A stretch of 64,000 bases of DNA from Syngnathus acus (Eukaryota; Chordata; Actinopteri; Syngnathiformes; Syngnathidae): NCBI RefSeq assembly GCF_901709675.1, contig NC_051087.1:14504067-14568066 (forward strand), in the 5' to 3' direction. Position 1 is the stretch's first letter, and every line of letters starts with the position of its first letter. A program made the position numbers and the translations under genes. The notes beneath the pieces are model-generated. The model did no database searches, was not told where the DNA came from, and was given only the letters and a program-made list of their open reading frames with translations. Of this stretch, positions 22,104-32,936 are shown one piece after another.

Positions 22104-23125
22104 CAGGGGTGGGCAAACTTTTTGACTTGCGGGCCGAATTGGGTTCTAAATTTTGACCGGGGGGCCGAACCAGGAGCAGATGGATGTAGTGTTTGTGTGA
22201 AGTAATATAAATTGCATAAAAGGTTTTTACTTTTAGTAGATACTACAGCATGGATATTAAAAAAAAGCTTTTTGAAAACAAATGCATTTATTAACAGCAT
22301 TAAAAAAATATTTCACCAAAAAACTACTATCAGTGATTCTTATTAAATACGACACTGTTATGATGAATAACATTTTCCATCACTTCAGCGCCTGCAGGTC
22401 AGATTTATGAAATATGTTTATCTAATGAGGCGAAATCAATCCAACGGCAAACATTCTGACCAAATACATCATCTTGAAGAATCAGTGAAAGAATACATCT
22501 AAATAAAGTAATAAAGAAATCAATAGTATTGTTGGTTTCCCTTTTTGGCTAGTGCATCATAGTCTGGAGTAAAATTTGTTGTGGTAATTTTTAGGATAGA
22601 GCCGAAGTGTCGGTCCGTTAACCTAGATCTGTGACGGGCTTTGTTGACGTTCATGTGGCTGAACGTCTTCTCACACACGTAGGTCGAGCCAAATTGTCCA
22701 CTCTTTTTTAACATTCGGCACTCACTGTCCACCTTTCTTTTCTTCGGGCCACTCATTTTAATGGAAGGATTCCAGGGGAAGGTTTGTGGGTGGCATTAGC
22801 GTAAAACTGTATCTGAAACTCAGCGCGCGAATTACGAGAATATTGACGTCACAGCCTACACTCGAAATTCGGCACTGATAGATGAAATTACTACGTACTA
22901 CTGAGTACGCACGCACACTCACTTGTGAGTGTGCACCGAGCTTTCTGACACGGCTCCCGGGAGTAAATGCGCGGGCGGGCGCTTCCCCATCTACTGGGGA
23001 AACATAGTAATTGCAGGGAAAATGACCCAAAAAAAATTAATACAATTTATTCAGGTTTTGGCGGGCCGGATTAAACGGCCCCGTGGGCCGGATGTGGCCC
23101 GCGGGCCGTAGTTTGCCCACCCCTG
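22104..23125 (-). mobile_element. hAT deletion derivative (1.02 kb)
   Basis: Flanked by a perfect 8-bp TSD GTTTAGCC at 22096-22103 and 23126-23133. Ends CAGGGGTGGGCAAACTTTTT and GTAGTTTGCCCACCCCTG. Same family as 13230-17409 but without later insertions. The transposase is reduced to a fused N- and C-terminus (22520-22756). Confidence 0.92.
22520..22756 (-). pseudogene. Internally deleted hAT transposase, N- and C-terminal parts fused
   Basis: The 78-codon frame reads MSGPKKRKVDSECRMLKKSG, then STYVCEKTFSHMNVNKARHR and RLTDRHFGSILKITT, ending at a stop. The first ~18 residues are the start of the BED region. The rest is the C-terminal hAT dimerisation end (normally TYLCE.AFS.M...K.R.RSRLTDEHL). 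The zinc finger and whole DDE/RNase-H core are deleted, yet the join is in frame. It could encode a small product, but neither DNA-binding nor catalytic modules remain intact. Confidence 0.75.
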
Positions 23126-23307
23126 GTTTAGCCTGTTGTTGCTCATTGATGTCTGTTCTTGGTGTTGGATTTTGTCGAATAAATTGCCCCCCAAAATGCG
23201 ACTTATACTCCGGAGCGACTTATATATGTTTTTTTTCACTTTTTTGGGCATTTCATGGCTGATGCGACTTGTACTCCGGAGCGACTTTTAGTCCGAAAAT
23301 TACGGTA

Positions 23308-24605
23308 CATAATATGCCCTGCATTTGAAATTTGAATTAATGTTACCTAAATTCTGAGAAATAATAACACTAGTGGGGAAAAAAAATACATGCATGTAGT
23401 TTGAGCACAAATTGAGGCTTATGCAGACATTTGTGTTCTTTATCTCACATTCAGCTATGAAGGCCTCTACGCTAAAGTAAAGGAAAACCTAAAAAACAAA
23501 ATGGGTTTGAGTCAAAAAAATTCATAACGGAACAATAAGTCTGTCTGTAAGTCTGTGTCTGTCTCTCCGTCCATCCGTCCGTATATTCCTTGGTATACAA
23601 GTATATTCCTTGACTTCAAAAGTAAAAGTCAGTTGTATAAACATTCCAATCGAGTGTGACTCTAGTTTTAAATTAGACTGAAGGATCTGTTAGAAAGCCC
23701 CCTGAATGCAAAAGAGAAATATCCATGCCATGCTTGCAAATTTACTGTCCCTTTGTATATATCACTGCCTGGTTTGTGGGTTCCATGGTAAGGATTCAAT
23801 TTCCTCAGGGTGCACTATTCCGGATGACTCCAGAATCATCAACCCTCTGGTCCATGGGATAGTGACATCGGGTTATTGATCTGCTCTTCAGAGGCTTCTT
23901 TAGACGAACCATTGAAGGTATGACTTATTTTCAGTGTCACAGCGACTTTCACAGTTGACCAATAAAACAGTCCAAACTCATCAGTTTACAAGATGATGAA
24001 AGATGCAATAAATGATAAATGATAGTTTCTAAGGGAGAATGATCCCGACTGATAGGTATCCACCTAGCAAGCGACTCTTTATTTACTGCTCACAGATGTG
24101 TGAAGTTGGACTGTGACTCAGATATAATCTTGTGAAATGGAAGTTAATGAAATTGATATCCAGTAATGTGATTTGGATCTCAGAGGAAAATGTAATTACT
24201 GTATATTTTAAAAAGAGACAAACATTCTATTGCTCATACACTTGCGGTGTAAGCTGAGCTCAGTCCTTGCTCTAGCTGAAATCTTAAATAAAAAGACCAC
24301 TGAAGACTGTTTGGCCATTACAGAATAGTTATTGGTATTAGTATAGTATCTATAGTACTCCACAAACAATACAGATAATCTGTAATCTGGATATTGTTTC
24401 TTTTAGAAGTAGTAATCAATTAAGACAAAAAAATAAAGCACAATGCAATTGGTTTGAACATCACATTTTCTTCATTTGATCATTAATAGTTTGCATCTTA
24501 TATTATTTTTTTATTTAACACCAAGAGAAGGATCACACAACACACTAAAAATACTGACTTGTGGTATTGTTTTATATCAACCACACGAGGGAACCCTTTA
24601 TTTTT
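23308..24605. other. Intron, nothing recognised
   Basis: A short GTCTGTCTGT/GTCCGTC-rich patch lies at about 23540-23585 next to a duplicated GTATATTCCTTG. Otherwise nothing is seen. Confidence 0.4.
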
Positions 24606-24765
24606 ATAAACCTCTCATGCATTTTCTTCCATTTATCCGGGGTTGAGTCACGGAGGCAGCAACCCAAACAAAGAAGCTGAGACTTTCTCTCCCACAGCCA
24701 ATGCATCCAGCTCTTCTCGAGACATTCCCAAACCAGCCATGAGACCAGAGCCTTAAATTTGGCAC
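24606..24765 (-). mobile_element. Rex3/RTE-like LINE 3' end fragment
   Basis: TTCTTCCATTTATCCGGGG, GGCAGCAACCC and CAGCTCTTCTCGAGACATTC parallel the fragment at 17636-17872, in the same orientation. Diverged and short. Confidence 0.5.
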
Positions 24766-26084
24766 AGGGTGTGGTCTAAATATATGCAAAATTGGGTGGA
24801 CGGGTGTAATTTTTGCAAATGTACTATGCAAGTCGGCGTATACAAGGAAGGGTACGCTCATTAAACTCAGAATGCTGGCAACCTAAATATGTCTGTGGAC
24901 CTTTGACGGTGTCATAGCAGGCATACATATGCCTTGGAGCAACTTTCTGACATCAAATTGTAATCTGCTGGACATATCTTCAAGGATTTTACATGCTAAA
25001 TTGGCAAACAGGCATAGTGAGATTTGGGGCTTGTACTGAGGTCAATATATGTCAGCTTTTCCGCATGTGCCGTCTATGAAAATACAGCCCATAGTCTGTT
25101 TAGTATGTTCTCTGTCTTGCCCAGGAGGTATGTGTACTAAACACCTCACCACTAAGGAAGCATCGGAAGCCATTTCATTTGGCTCCTCTCAATGGCGGAG
25201 AGTGGTTCTACTCTGTACACCTCCCAGATGAACAAACTTCTCACCCTATTGAAAGAGAGAGCCCAGACACCTGATAGGGAAATGCATTTCAACTGGGTGT
25301 ATCTGCAATCTCATTTTATTTTTTGTTCACAACCCAGAGCTCGTGAATATTAAGGAGAGTAGGAACAATGATCAACCGGTGAATTGAGAGCTTTGCTTTT
25401 CAACATTGCTCCTTCTTCACCAGGAGAGACCAAAATGTGGACTACATCACAGAAGACACTGCACTCGCTACATTTCCCCCCTCACTCATTTACAGACGCA
25501 AGATACTTGAGTCCCTCCGCTTGGGACAAGATCTTATTCATATACATTGGGTTGTTACACTGCTCAAAATTGGATGGCCACTGGATAAATGCTGGCCTTT
25601 ATCCCGCAGATCAGATGCTCAGCGTCTCTTGAGGTCTGTGAGGCAGTAGGCTGTTCTGCATGATAAATCTGACTGAAGCCAAGCTGAGCTTCCCCTCATT
25701 TGAATTACCAGCAGCCTCCACTCCTGCTGGTGCTGCTACCAGAGCACCGTGAAGAAACCCATAGAGATGTTTGTAAAACCTTATTCAGGCCGTCACAAAA
25801 TTATAATAATTCAAAACTAGTGACATTGTTCTTAACCCCCCTCAAACTATTTGCAGCCTTTCTGTGAAATTCTGAACTTTTTCATTGATAAAATTGCTAA
25901 CGCTCGTGCACCCTTTTCAAACTATTTGACCTCTTGGTTGACAGTGTTAAATTCTTTTGAAACTGTTTCCTTGATGTTTTTAAAGGACATGGCTTGACAG
26001 ATTAAGCCGTCCGACTACTACCCTCATGACTCCGTAAGGAGGTCCTCTCGAGTATTGGTCAAAGGGTTTGGGCCATTAACAGCA
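24766..26084. other. Intron, nothing recognised
   Basis: Open frames near 25050-25650 lack family resemblance or consistent splice signals. Confidence 0.4.
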
Positions 26085-26225
26085 GTCTGTATTCTAAACA
26101 TTAAAAGACCCAAAACTGAACCTTGTGGAACTCCTAATGTAACATGACACCAGGAGGATTGAGCACCACTGACAACTCTCTATCTGTGATTAGATAAGTA
26201 TGACGCAAGCCACTTTAAGAAGTTG
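26085..26225 (-). pseudogene. LINE reverse-transcriptase palm fragment
   Basis: The minus-strand frame reads KWLASYLSNHR, a stop, RVVSGAQSSWCHVTLGVPQG and SVLGLLMF. The GVPQGSVLG motif is reverse-transcriptase motif B of CR1/L2/Jockey-type LINEs. About 140 bp survive, with one stop and no ends visible. Confidence 0.8.
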
Positions 26226-26244
26226 CCATGAAATCCGTAAGACA

Positions 26245-26445
26245 CTCTTCACAAGGTTCGTGGGCGGGCTTGAGCCTATCCCAGCAGTCTTTGGGTGGAA
26301 GGCGGAGGACACCCTGAACTGGTCGCAAGACAATCGCAGGGCACACATAGACATACAATCATCCATACTCACAATCATGCCTATGAACATTATAAAGTGG
26401 TCAATCGGCCTACCATGCATGTTTTTGGAACATGGGAGGAATGAA
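26245..26445 (-). repeat. SINE, minus orientation, partial
   Basis: GCTTGAGCCTATCCCAGCAG, GACACCCTGAACTGGTCGC and AATCGGCCTACCATGCATG are the reversed SINE body. Neither the tRNA head nor the tail is complete. Confidence 0.75.
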
Positions 26446-26630
26446 TGGATGTCTAAAACGATTCTGAAGAATTGCCCGATACAGTTTTTATACTTATGAT
26501 TGAAATAAGATGACATGCAACACGCACATTTCACTGAGCGCTGAATCTGTCTTCTTGCGCCTCAATCAAATCCACCAAAATCATATTACACCATCTGTGC
26601 CACTACTGCTTTTTGCCACTTTAAAATCTA

Positions 26631-28527
26631 CCGTAATTTTTGGACTATAAGTCGCGGTTTTTTTCATAGTTTGGGTGGGGGGGCGACTTATACTCAGGAG
26701 CGACTTATATGTGTTTTTTTTTTTTTCAAAAAATTTCAAAAAAAAATTTCAAAAAATAAAAAATGAAACCGCGATAAACGAACCGCAATGTAGCAAGGGA
26801 TTACTGTAATTTGAATTTCAAGTGACGACAGCAGCGCGAAACCATCTGCGTCACTCCAATTCATTAAATCCATCAATCGTCCTTTGTCAACAATGCTAGT
26901 GCGCGCCGCTGACGGCTTTTGCACTTAAAACTATTCCACAGGCCCATATAACGATATATAAATTATATATCAAATAACTATTATATAAGCAATAATGTTA
27001 TCAAACCATCTGTGCACTCTAAATCATTAAATCCATCGATCAAATTCCTCGTCCTTTGTCAACATCGCCGCGCGTGCGCCCTGACGCCAGCCTCGTCGTT
27101 ATTCCACAGATTTACTATATAACTATATTGTAGCGTTAACAAAGCTCAAGGAAAGACGTGGGTTTGGTAAACGGCTCTTTATTTAACAAAACAAACTTAC
27201 AGGCGTGTGGCGGCGTGGACGTCCCAGCCACGGAGAAGTGGCGAGAGCTCCATACGATAGGATCCGGGCGTGCGTAGAAGCCATGACAGAGGCCCCATGC
27301 ACCGTCCTCGGACAGCCACCCGGCTGAGCGCCGGGCCTCGACTTCCATCCACGGAGCTGAAAGGCAGCTCGGTAGAGTAGGACCGGGCGTGCGTAAAGCA
27401 TTGTCCGAGCCACCATCCACCGTCCCTGGACAGCCACCCGGCCGAGCGCCGGCGCCCGACTTCAATCCACGAAAGTGAAAGAAAGCTGGACGAGTGACGC
27501 GCGACGTCGCGCTGCTGACGTCAGCAGCGCGACGCGACGTCGCGGTCGCGCGTCAGCAGCGCAACGGTTGTTTACATAAAGGACAAAGATCGACTCGTCC
27601 AGCTTTCTTTCACTTTCGTGGATTGAAGTCGGGCGCCGGCGCTCGGCCGGGTGGCTGTCCAGGGACGGTGGATGGTGCTCGGACAATGCTTTTACGCACG
27701 CCGGTCCTACTCTACCGAGCTGCCTTTCAGCTCCGTGGATGGAAGTCGAGGGCCGGCGCTCAGCCGGGTGGCTGTCCGAGGACGGTGCATGGGGCTCGGT
27801 CATGGCTTCTACGCACGCCCGGTCCTATCGTATGGAGCTCTCGTCCCCTTTCGTGGCTGGACGTCCACGCCGCCACACGCCTGTAAGTTTGTTTTGTTAA
27901 ATAAAGAGCCGTTTACCAAACCCCGTCTTTCCTTGAACTTTGTTAACGCTACAATATAGTTATATAGTAAATCTGTGGAATAACGACGAGGCTGGCGTCA
28001 GGGCGCACGCGCGGCGATGTTGACAAAGGACGAGGAATTGATCGATGGATTTTAATGATTTAGAGTGCACAGATGGTTTGATAACATTATTGCTTTAATA
28101 ATAGTTATTTGATATATAATTTAATATATCGTTATATGGGCCTGTGGAATATTTTTAAGTGCAAGAGCCGTCAGCGGCGCGCACGCATTGTTGACAAAGG
28201 ACGATTGATGGATTTAATGAATTGGAGTGACGCAGATGGTTTTATTAACGTGTTATTTATGTAATAGTTTTTGAATAACTCTGAATTTTACGTCAGGGCC
28301 GTTCTCAGCTCTTAGTTTGTGTTTATGTCACGTTAGCATAGCTATCGTTTAGCCTGTTGTTGCTCGTTCATGACTGTTCTTGGTGTTGGATTTTGTCGAA
28401 TAAATTGCCCCCCAAAATGCGACTTATACTCCGGAGCGACTTATATATGTTTTTTTTCACTTTTTTTGGGCATTTTATGGCTGGTGCGACTTATACTCCG
28501 GTGCGACTTATAGTCCGAAAATTACGG
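26631..28527. mobile_element. pogo-like element rearranged into a foldback
   Basis: Termini CCGTAATTTTTGGACTATAA and TATAGTCCGAAAATTACGG are flanked by TA at 26629-26630 and 28528-28529. The interior of the family is present twice, head to head: 26839-27495 is the reverse complement of 27593-28243. The left arm keeps no acidic-tail unit 1. Confidence 0.85.
26839..28243. repeat. Long inverted repeat, ~650-bp arms, 97-bp spacer
   Basis: Left arm 26839-27495 and right arm 27593-28243 pair along their whole length with few mismatches by eye. The spacer contains a perfect 28-bp palindrome at 27506-27533 centred on TGACGTCA. Single-stranded DNA or RNA from either strand would form a very long hairpin. 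Confidence 0.9.
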
Positions 28528-28529
28528 TA

Positions 28530-29060
28530 GTCTACTTTTTGTCACCAAGTTTCCACATGGCCTTTCCACCTTGTAAATTTGCGTAGTTTTGGATAAACTC
28601 TAAAAAATTACAAACAGTTTCAAGATTTTCTCAATATTTATTTACAATAACGATGTTTATTTACAATCCCGTTGTACTCTACAGGGCATTTTTACATTGC
28701 ACAGAACTACAAAATATTTTTATACGTATGGGTTGTTTTTAGACCTTAAATTTATTTTCTTAAATCTAGATTCCACTCTATGTGCAAATACTTTCCTTGC
28801 AGTATCTGACATTTCTTTCAGTATTGTCACTAAGTATTGTCTTGACATTGCCTAACGTTTGCCTTCTTATCCCTGGTATCACTTTTGTTTGGGGGTCAAA
28901 CTCTTCAGTCTACTGAATGCATGAATGACGAGTGTTCAATCTGAGAATACTGTTGTAGTGAGTATGCCCAATGTTTTTGCAATCATTTTTTTGGGGGGCG
29001 TTGGTCTGAAATATGTACTTAATGTTCCATCAGTGGCACTTTGAAATATAAATAGCTTAC
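28530..29060. other. SORCS intron, nothing recognised
   Basis: No exon or clear repeat seen. Confidence 0.4.
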
Positions 29061-29127
29061 CTCCATAGTGAGCTCTCAGTAACACTGTGGAGTTGAAGTC
29101 AATAATTTGGTCAGCATCAAAAATCAC
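29061..29127 (-). CDS. sorcs: SORCS-type receptor exon with apparent single-base indels
   Basis: On the minus strand, acceptor TTTTTGCAG and donor TGGAG/GTAAGC bracket 67 nt. The last part reads SVTESSLW plus AG, which joins the next exon (20733-20832) to give RSTDYG, the normal SORCS order. Reading from the exon start gives VI..., a seven-residue run unlike SORCS, then DFN. The expected LTKL appears only in a shifted frame in between, and a further shift is needed between DFN and SVTESS. Three one-base changes, all in or beside short homopolymers (TTTTT, TT, an A/C run), explain this. Either the assembly has uncorrected errors or this copy is damaged. Confidence 0.75.
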
Positions 29128-29354
29128 CTGCAAAAACATGACATAAATAGATTATTTAAAATTTTGAACACTGGAGTGATTAGTTCTACCATAGTTAATT
29201 GTCCTGTTATTATTCAACATATAATATGGATCAACATCTTGTTGAAGGTGAGAGCTACCTCTTTGTGATTTTGTGTGATCCATATTTTATGGCAATGTGA
29301 TTCATGTTTTTGTTTATAGATCATTTTCATCATTACTTCACTGCAATATAAATA

Positions 29355-30128
29355 CAGTAATCTCTAGTTTATCGCAGATAATTGGTTCCAAGACCACCCG
29401 CGATAGGTGAAAATCCCCGATGTAGAGAAAATATATTGTTACAATATCCATAAAAGACTTTTATGAACCTTTATTGTATTTTATGGTATTTATAAGCACT
29501 GTATATTGTACTTTTAAATGCTTTTTTGTATTTTCAAACACTTCAGTAAACATTTTAAGTCAAACTGATTTTCATAAACATTATTTAAATAAATAGAAAA
29601 AAAAAAGAGTAAATACATTGTTACAATATCCGCACAAGACTTTTATGAACCATTATTGTAGTTTTATACACAGTTTTTTTTTTTTAAATTTTATTTTTAA
29701 ACACTTTTGTAAAATTTTTAAAGTCAAACTGACGTGAAGAAATATGCGTATTTATTTAAATCAATAAGAAAATAAACATGAGTAAATATATTGTTACAAT
29801 ATCCACACAAGACTTTTATGAACCTTTTTTGAAGTGTAAATGTGTCTGGCTCCTCTCTGCTCGTGCTGGCCGGCTGCTGGCATCCGCACAAGACTTTTAT
29901 AATTTTATAAAGTGGCACCGCAAAAAGCCGCAACGCAACGGGGAGTCGCTGATGGTGTAGGGGTGCACTTGCCTGTCTTGTGTATTTCATTTCATATGAC
30001 GGTGTGAATGTGTGTGTGTGTGAGACTCCGCGATGCACCAAATCTATCCGCAATGATTGTTTTAAAAAAAAAAAACGTGATAGACCGCGGCCACGATAGG
30101 TGAACCACGAAGTAGCAAGGGATTACTG
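29355..30128. mobile_element. TIR element (CAGTAATCCCTxGTTTATCGC type) with triplicated interior
   Basis: Ends CAGTAATCTCTAGTTTATCG and GTAGCAAGGGATTACTG, with TA at 29353-29354 and 30129-30130. Inside, a ~174-bp unit holding TTGTTACAATATCC and GACTTTTATGAACC occurs three times (starting about 29434, 29610, 29785). No coding sequence was recognised. Its terminus is embedded in the pogo-like family. Confidence 0.8.
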
Positions 30129-30192
30129 TATACAACCTTAACACTTCAAGCACAAAAAAATGTCACATGGCATTTGTAGCTGTAAACAATTA

Positions 30193-30360
30193 CCGTAATT
30201 TTCGGACTATAAGTCGTACCGGAGTATAAGTCGCACCAGCCATAAAATGCCCAAAAAAGTGAAAAAAAACATATATATGTATATAAGTCGCTCCTGAGTA
30301 TAAGTCGCCCCCCCACCCAAACTATGAAAAAAACCGCGACTTATAGTCCGAAAATTACGG
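30193..30360. mobile_element. 168-bp MITE of the pogo-like family
   Basis: Only the two ends of the 1.2-kb family are present: CCGTAATTTTCGGACTATAA and the complementary TTATAGTCCGAAAATTACGG, flanked by TA (30191-30192, 30361-30362). The last 22 bases at each end are perfect inverted repeats. This is the smallest family member in the window. Confidence 0.9.
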
Positions 30361-30434
30361 TAGTCACTGTATTTATACAAAAATAAGCATGGTAATCCAA
30401 TCTATCCCCTATCATTCATGTGTGCCCTTTCCAG

Positions 30435-30515
30435 GAGCTGTTTGTAATTGGAGTAGTTGAGAAAGTGTGTGACTTAAGTGACTTTGTTAGAGATTTCCAC
30501 CAGCATGTCATTCCT
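30435..30515 (+). other. Unassigned exon-like segment (low confidence)
   Basis: On the plus strand CCTTTCCAG precedes an 81-nt open segment encoding ELFVIGVVEKVCDLSDFVRD and then FHQHVIP, followed by GTGAGT. Length is a multiple of three and both splice signals are canonical, but I do not recognise the protein and chance is possible. It is antisense to SORCS. The rest of 30363-31599 shows nothing else. Confidence 0.2.
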
Positions 30516-31607
30516 GTGAGTACAAGCTTAACAGATGCACCTCGGGTGGAATTTCATTGCTTGGTTGGGGCCTGTGTGATATCGCTTATTAAGCATGAGG
30601 TAACATCTGCAGTCCTCAAAATACTCAAAACGTGCAGTGCATTTGGCCAGCTTTGGGCTATTAAAATGTGCAGAGGAAAATAACCACGAGGATAACAGTA
30701 TTAGTAAAGTGTGTTTATTAAGAGTGATTTAGGAAGAGCATGTTGTCAGTGTAGTGGAGAATTGGCCTGGGGAATGAATAACCTTAAATGTCTAGACTAG
30801 ACTAGACCTTTGCATGCTAATGACTGAACAAATGCTTTCAGCTGCCCAGCTGAGGCTAAATTGACACTTGCTCCACACAGCTTTTCACTTCCACTGGATT
30901 CATTCACTTCCTCCTCCACATTCTTTTTTGAAGTTAACCTGATGTAAACTGACATACAGTCAAATACTTCGTCAAATGTTCTCAAGGTCATCCAATTAGG
31001 AATTTGACCTGGATTGTCCACCAAACATCTAAAGCATGCATTTAAAGTTGCATAAACCTCTAGAGTTCAAACCAAAGTCTCACATGACCTCACACATGCT
31101 GTTAGTGTAATAACAAAACTTTACCTCAGTGAGCAATAATGGGTCACCTTTAAGGGTTTATTCTGGCAACATCATCTAAAATGATCCATTCAAACAAGTA
31201 AAGAAAAAAACTATTTACATTGAGGTCTCATATATGTATGTACTAAATCATCTTTTCCATGCACAAAAAGCCAGGTCAAAAAATGTTTTAATGTCGACGC
31301 TATGTTTTAAGTGACAATAACATTCACATTCTTAACTGTCATACAAGTGGATATGTTAATCACTGAATGTCAGATCTGTGCATACGGATGGGTCATACCG
31401 GGCCCTTCCCATCCACAAGTTTATGCAATGCACAAAAAAGACCAAAGCAAAACAAAAACACCATGTGCACAGTTAGACTGTAATCACTCATCCTCTTAAA
31501 ATGTAAACTGCATGTTGTGCAGTTTAACAACTTACTCCTGACTGATGCCAAAGTCTAACAACCTTTTTTTTCTTTTCATTTTTGATGTCACTGTCATCTT
31601 TGTAGGT

Positions 31608-32690
31608 CAGTGGTGGCCAACCCGCGGCTCGCGAGCCGCATGCGGCTCTTTGGCTAGTTTCATGCGGCTCTTTTACGTTCATATCAACATTTGTGTTTAT
31701 TCTTCGTGCGTATTTGCTTCGCTTGAGTTCAATATGGTATTTTGGTCAAACGCGCATGCGCGTGAGGTGAAATCCCGCAAAGGAGGAGGGACAAACAGAG
31801 CGATTGGTTTTGCTGGCTTTTTAATGAATGGCGACTGAGACTACGGAGGCCCATTAGGTCCAGAAAAGCTGACAAGACGCTTGCCAAAATGGCAAGGAAA
31901 AAATGCACAGCTAAACGAATATATGACGATGAACACAGGACGTTTTTAACAGAGTTAAAGTTGTTTTTTGTTGACCGCTATGGCAAGCCATTCTGCCTGA
32001 TATGTCGGACGTCATTGGCGCATTTAAAAGCTTCAAATGGATCAGCGCCACTTCAGCTCACTTCATGCCAATATCGATAAGGACTTTGCAAAAGGGACTG
32101 AATTTCGCAAGCACAAGTTTGGAGACTTTGAAAAGTCAGGCAGAAAAATAGGTACAGTTTTTCAAAAAAATTACGAAGCACTCAGAGACTGTCACACTTG
32201 CATTGTTTCAACTGGCTTGGAACATTGCACGGGCTAAAAAGCCATACAATGAAGTGGAGTTCGTTAAAATATGCCTCAGTGACGTTATTGAAATCTTGTC
32301 TCCTGAAAACGACAAACTAAAACGAATGGTCTGTCCCGCCACACATAGTAAGTGAAAAACCTTATTATGTTTTTGTTTGTGGAATTTGTTGAACTGAGAG
32401 TTTGTCTGTGTGAGACAATGCACACAATGTTCATTGTTGAAAATGTGGTCTTTGGTCTGTGGTTTTAGTACTGTAGGAGTCAATTTGTCATTATCATGTT
32501 GGTGCGTGACATAATAATGTCACACAATAAATTTGGCTGAGCAGAGGGGTGTGTGTGTGTGTGCGTGTGCGTGTTTGTGTGTGTGTGTGGGGGGGGGGGT
32601 GTTCATGTGTGCTCATGTGTATGATGTGGCTCTTTGCGATGACACAGTAAAAAATGTGGCTTTTAGTCTCTGACTGGTTGGCCACCCCTG
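31608..32690 (+). mobile_element. hAT element with truncated transposase (1.08 kb)
   Basis: Perfect 8-bp TSD TTGTAGGT at 31600-31607 and 32691-32698. Left end CAGTGGTGGCCAACCCGCGG, right end TGGTTGGCCACCCCTG. The left end continues into GCGGCTCGCGAGCCGCATGC, itself palindromic. Contains a broken transposase start (31889-32360) and a TG/GT microsatellite at about 32547-32600. The catalytic part is deleted. Confidence 0.92.
31889..32360 (+). pseudogene. hAT transposase N-terminal region, frameshifted
   Basis: ATG at 31889 begins MARKKCTAKRIYDDEHRTFL, then FFVDRYGKPFCLICRTSLAH, a BED-like finger with CLIC. After 'LKASN' the frame shifts; HFSSLHANIDKDFAK gives the His half in another frame. Further on NIARAKKPYN and EILSPENDKLKRMV, typical of the start of this hAT family's catalytic region, are readable before the deletion near 32345. 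Several shifts; not functional. Confidence 0.75.
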
Positions 32691-32698
32691 TTGTAGGT

Positions 32699-32935
32699 GA
32701 TGTCACCAGACTGTATGGTAAATGACTATACATAGTATTTGAATTGCTACAACAAATTTTGGAGGTTTATAGCCAGTTTACAACCTGTCAGGTTATAGTG
32801 TAGTGCTACGTTGTCATCCACAAACAAGCATGTTACAATTCCTCTGTTTCATACATATTAACAATGTTTTTTGCATGTAAAAGCAATACTTTTAATTAAA
32901 TTTGACCCTAACTTATGTATTATGTGACGTAATTT
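32699..32935. other. Intron or intergenic, nothing recognised
   Basis: No feature seen. Confidence 0.4.
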
Positions 32936-32936
32936 T

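Larger units (their letters stand above)
21037..23305 (+). mobile_element. pogo-like/TA-target DNA transposon remnant, split by hAT
   Basis: Terminal repeats CCGTAATTTTCGGACTATAA and the complementary right end TTAGTCCGAAAATTACGG are flanked by TA at 21035-21036 and 23306-23307. Without the hAT at 22104-23125 it is about 1.25 kb. Relatives are at 26631-28527, 32937-34129 and 54815-56031. Next to the left end is a piece (about 21160-21205) matching the terminus of another TIR family (CAGTAATCCCTTGCTACATC), so the family is chimeric. An acidic coding tail at 21318-21389 reads LSDTEDKEFEGFKDLE and stop, and recurs in degenerate form near 21778 and 21947. Confidence 0.8.

Noticed and set aside
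27136-27960. Proline/arginine/glycine-rich frames up to 130 codons in the foldback
   Set aside because: The same stretch is open on both strands and in several frames because of GC-rich sequence; frames are not conserved between family copies.
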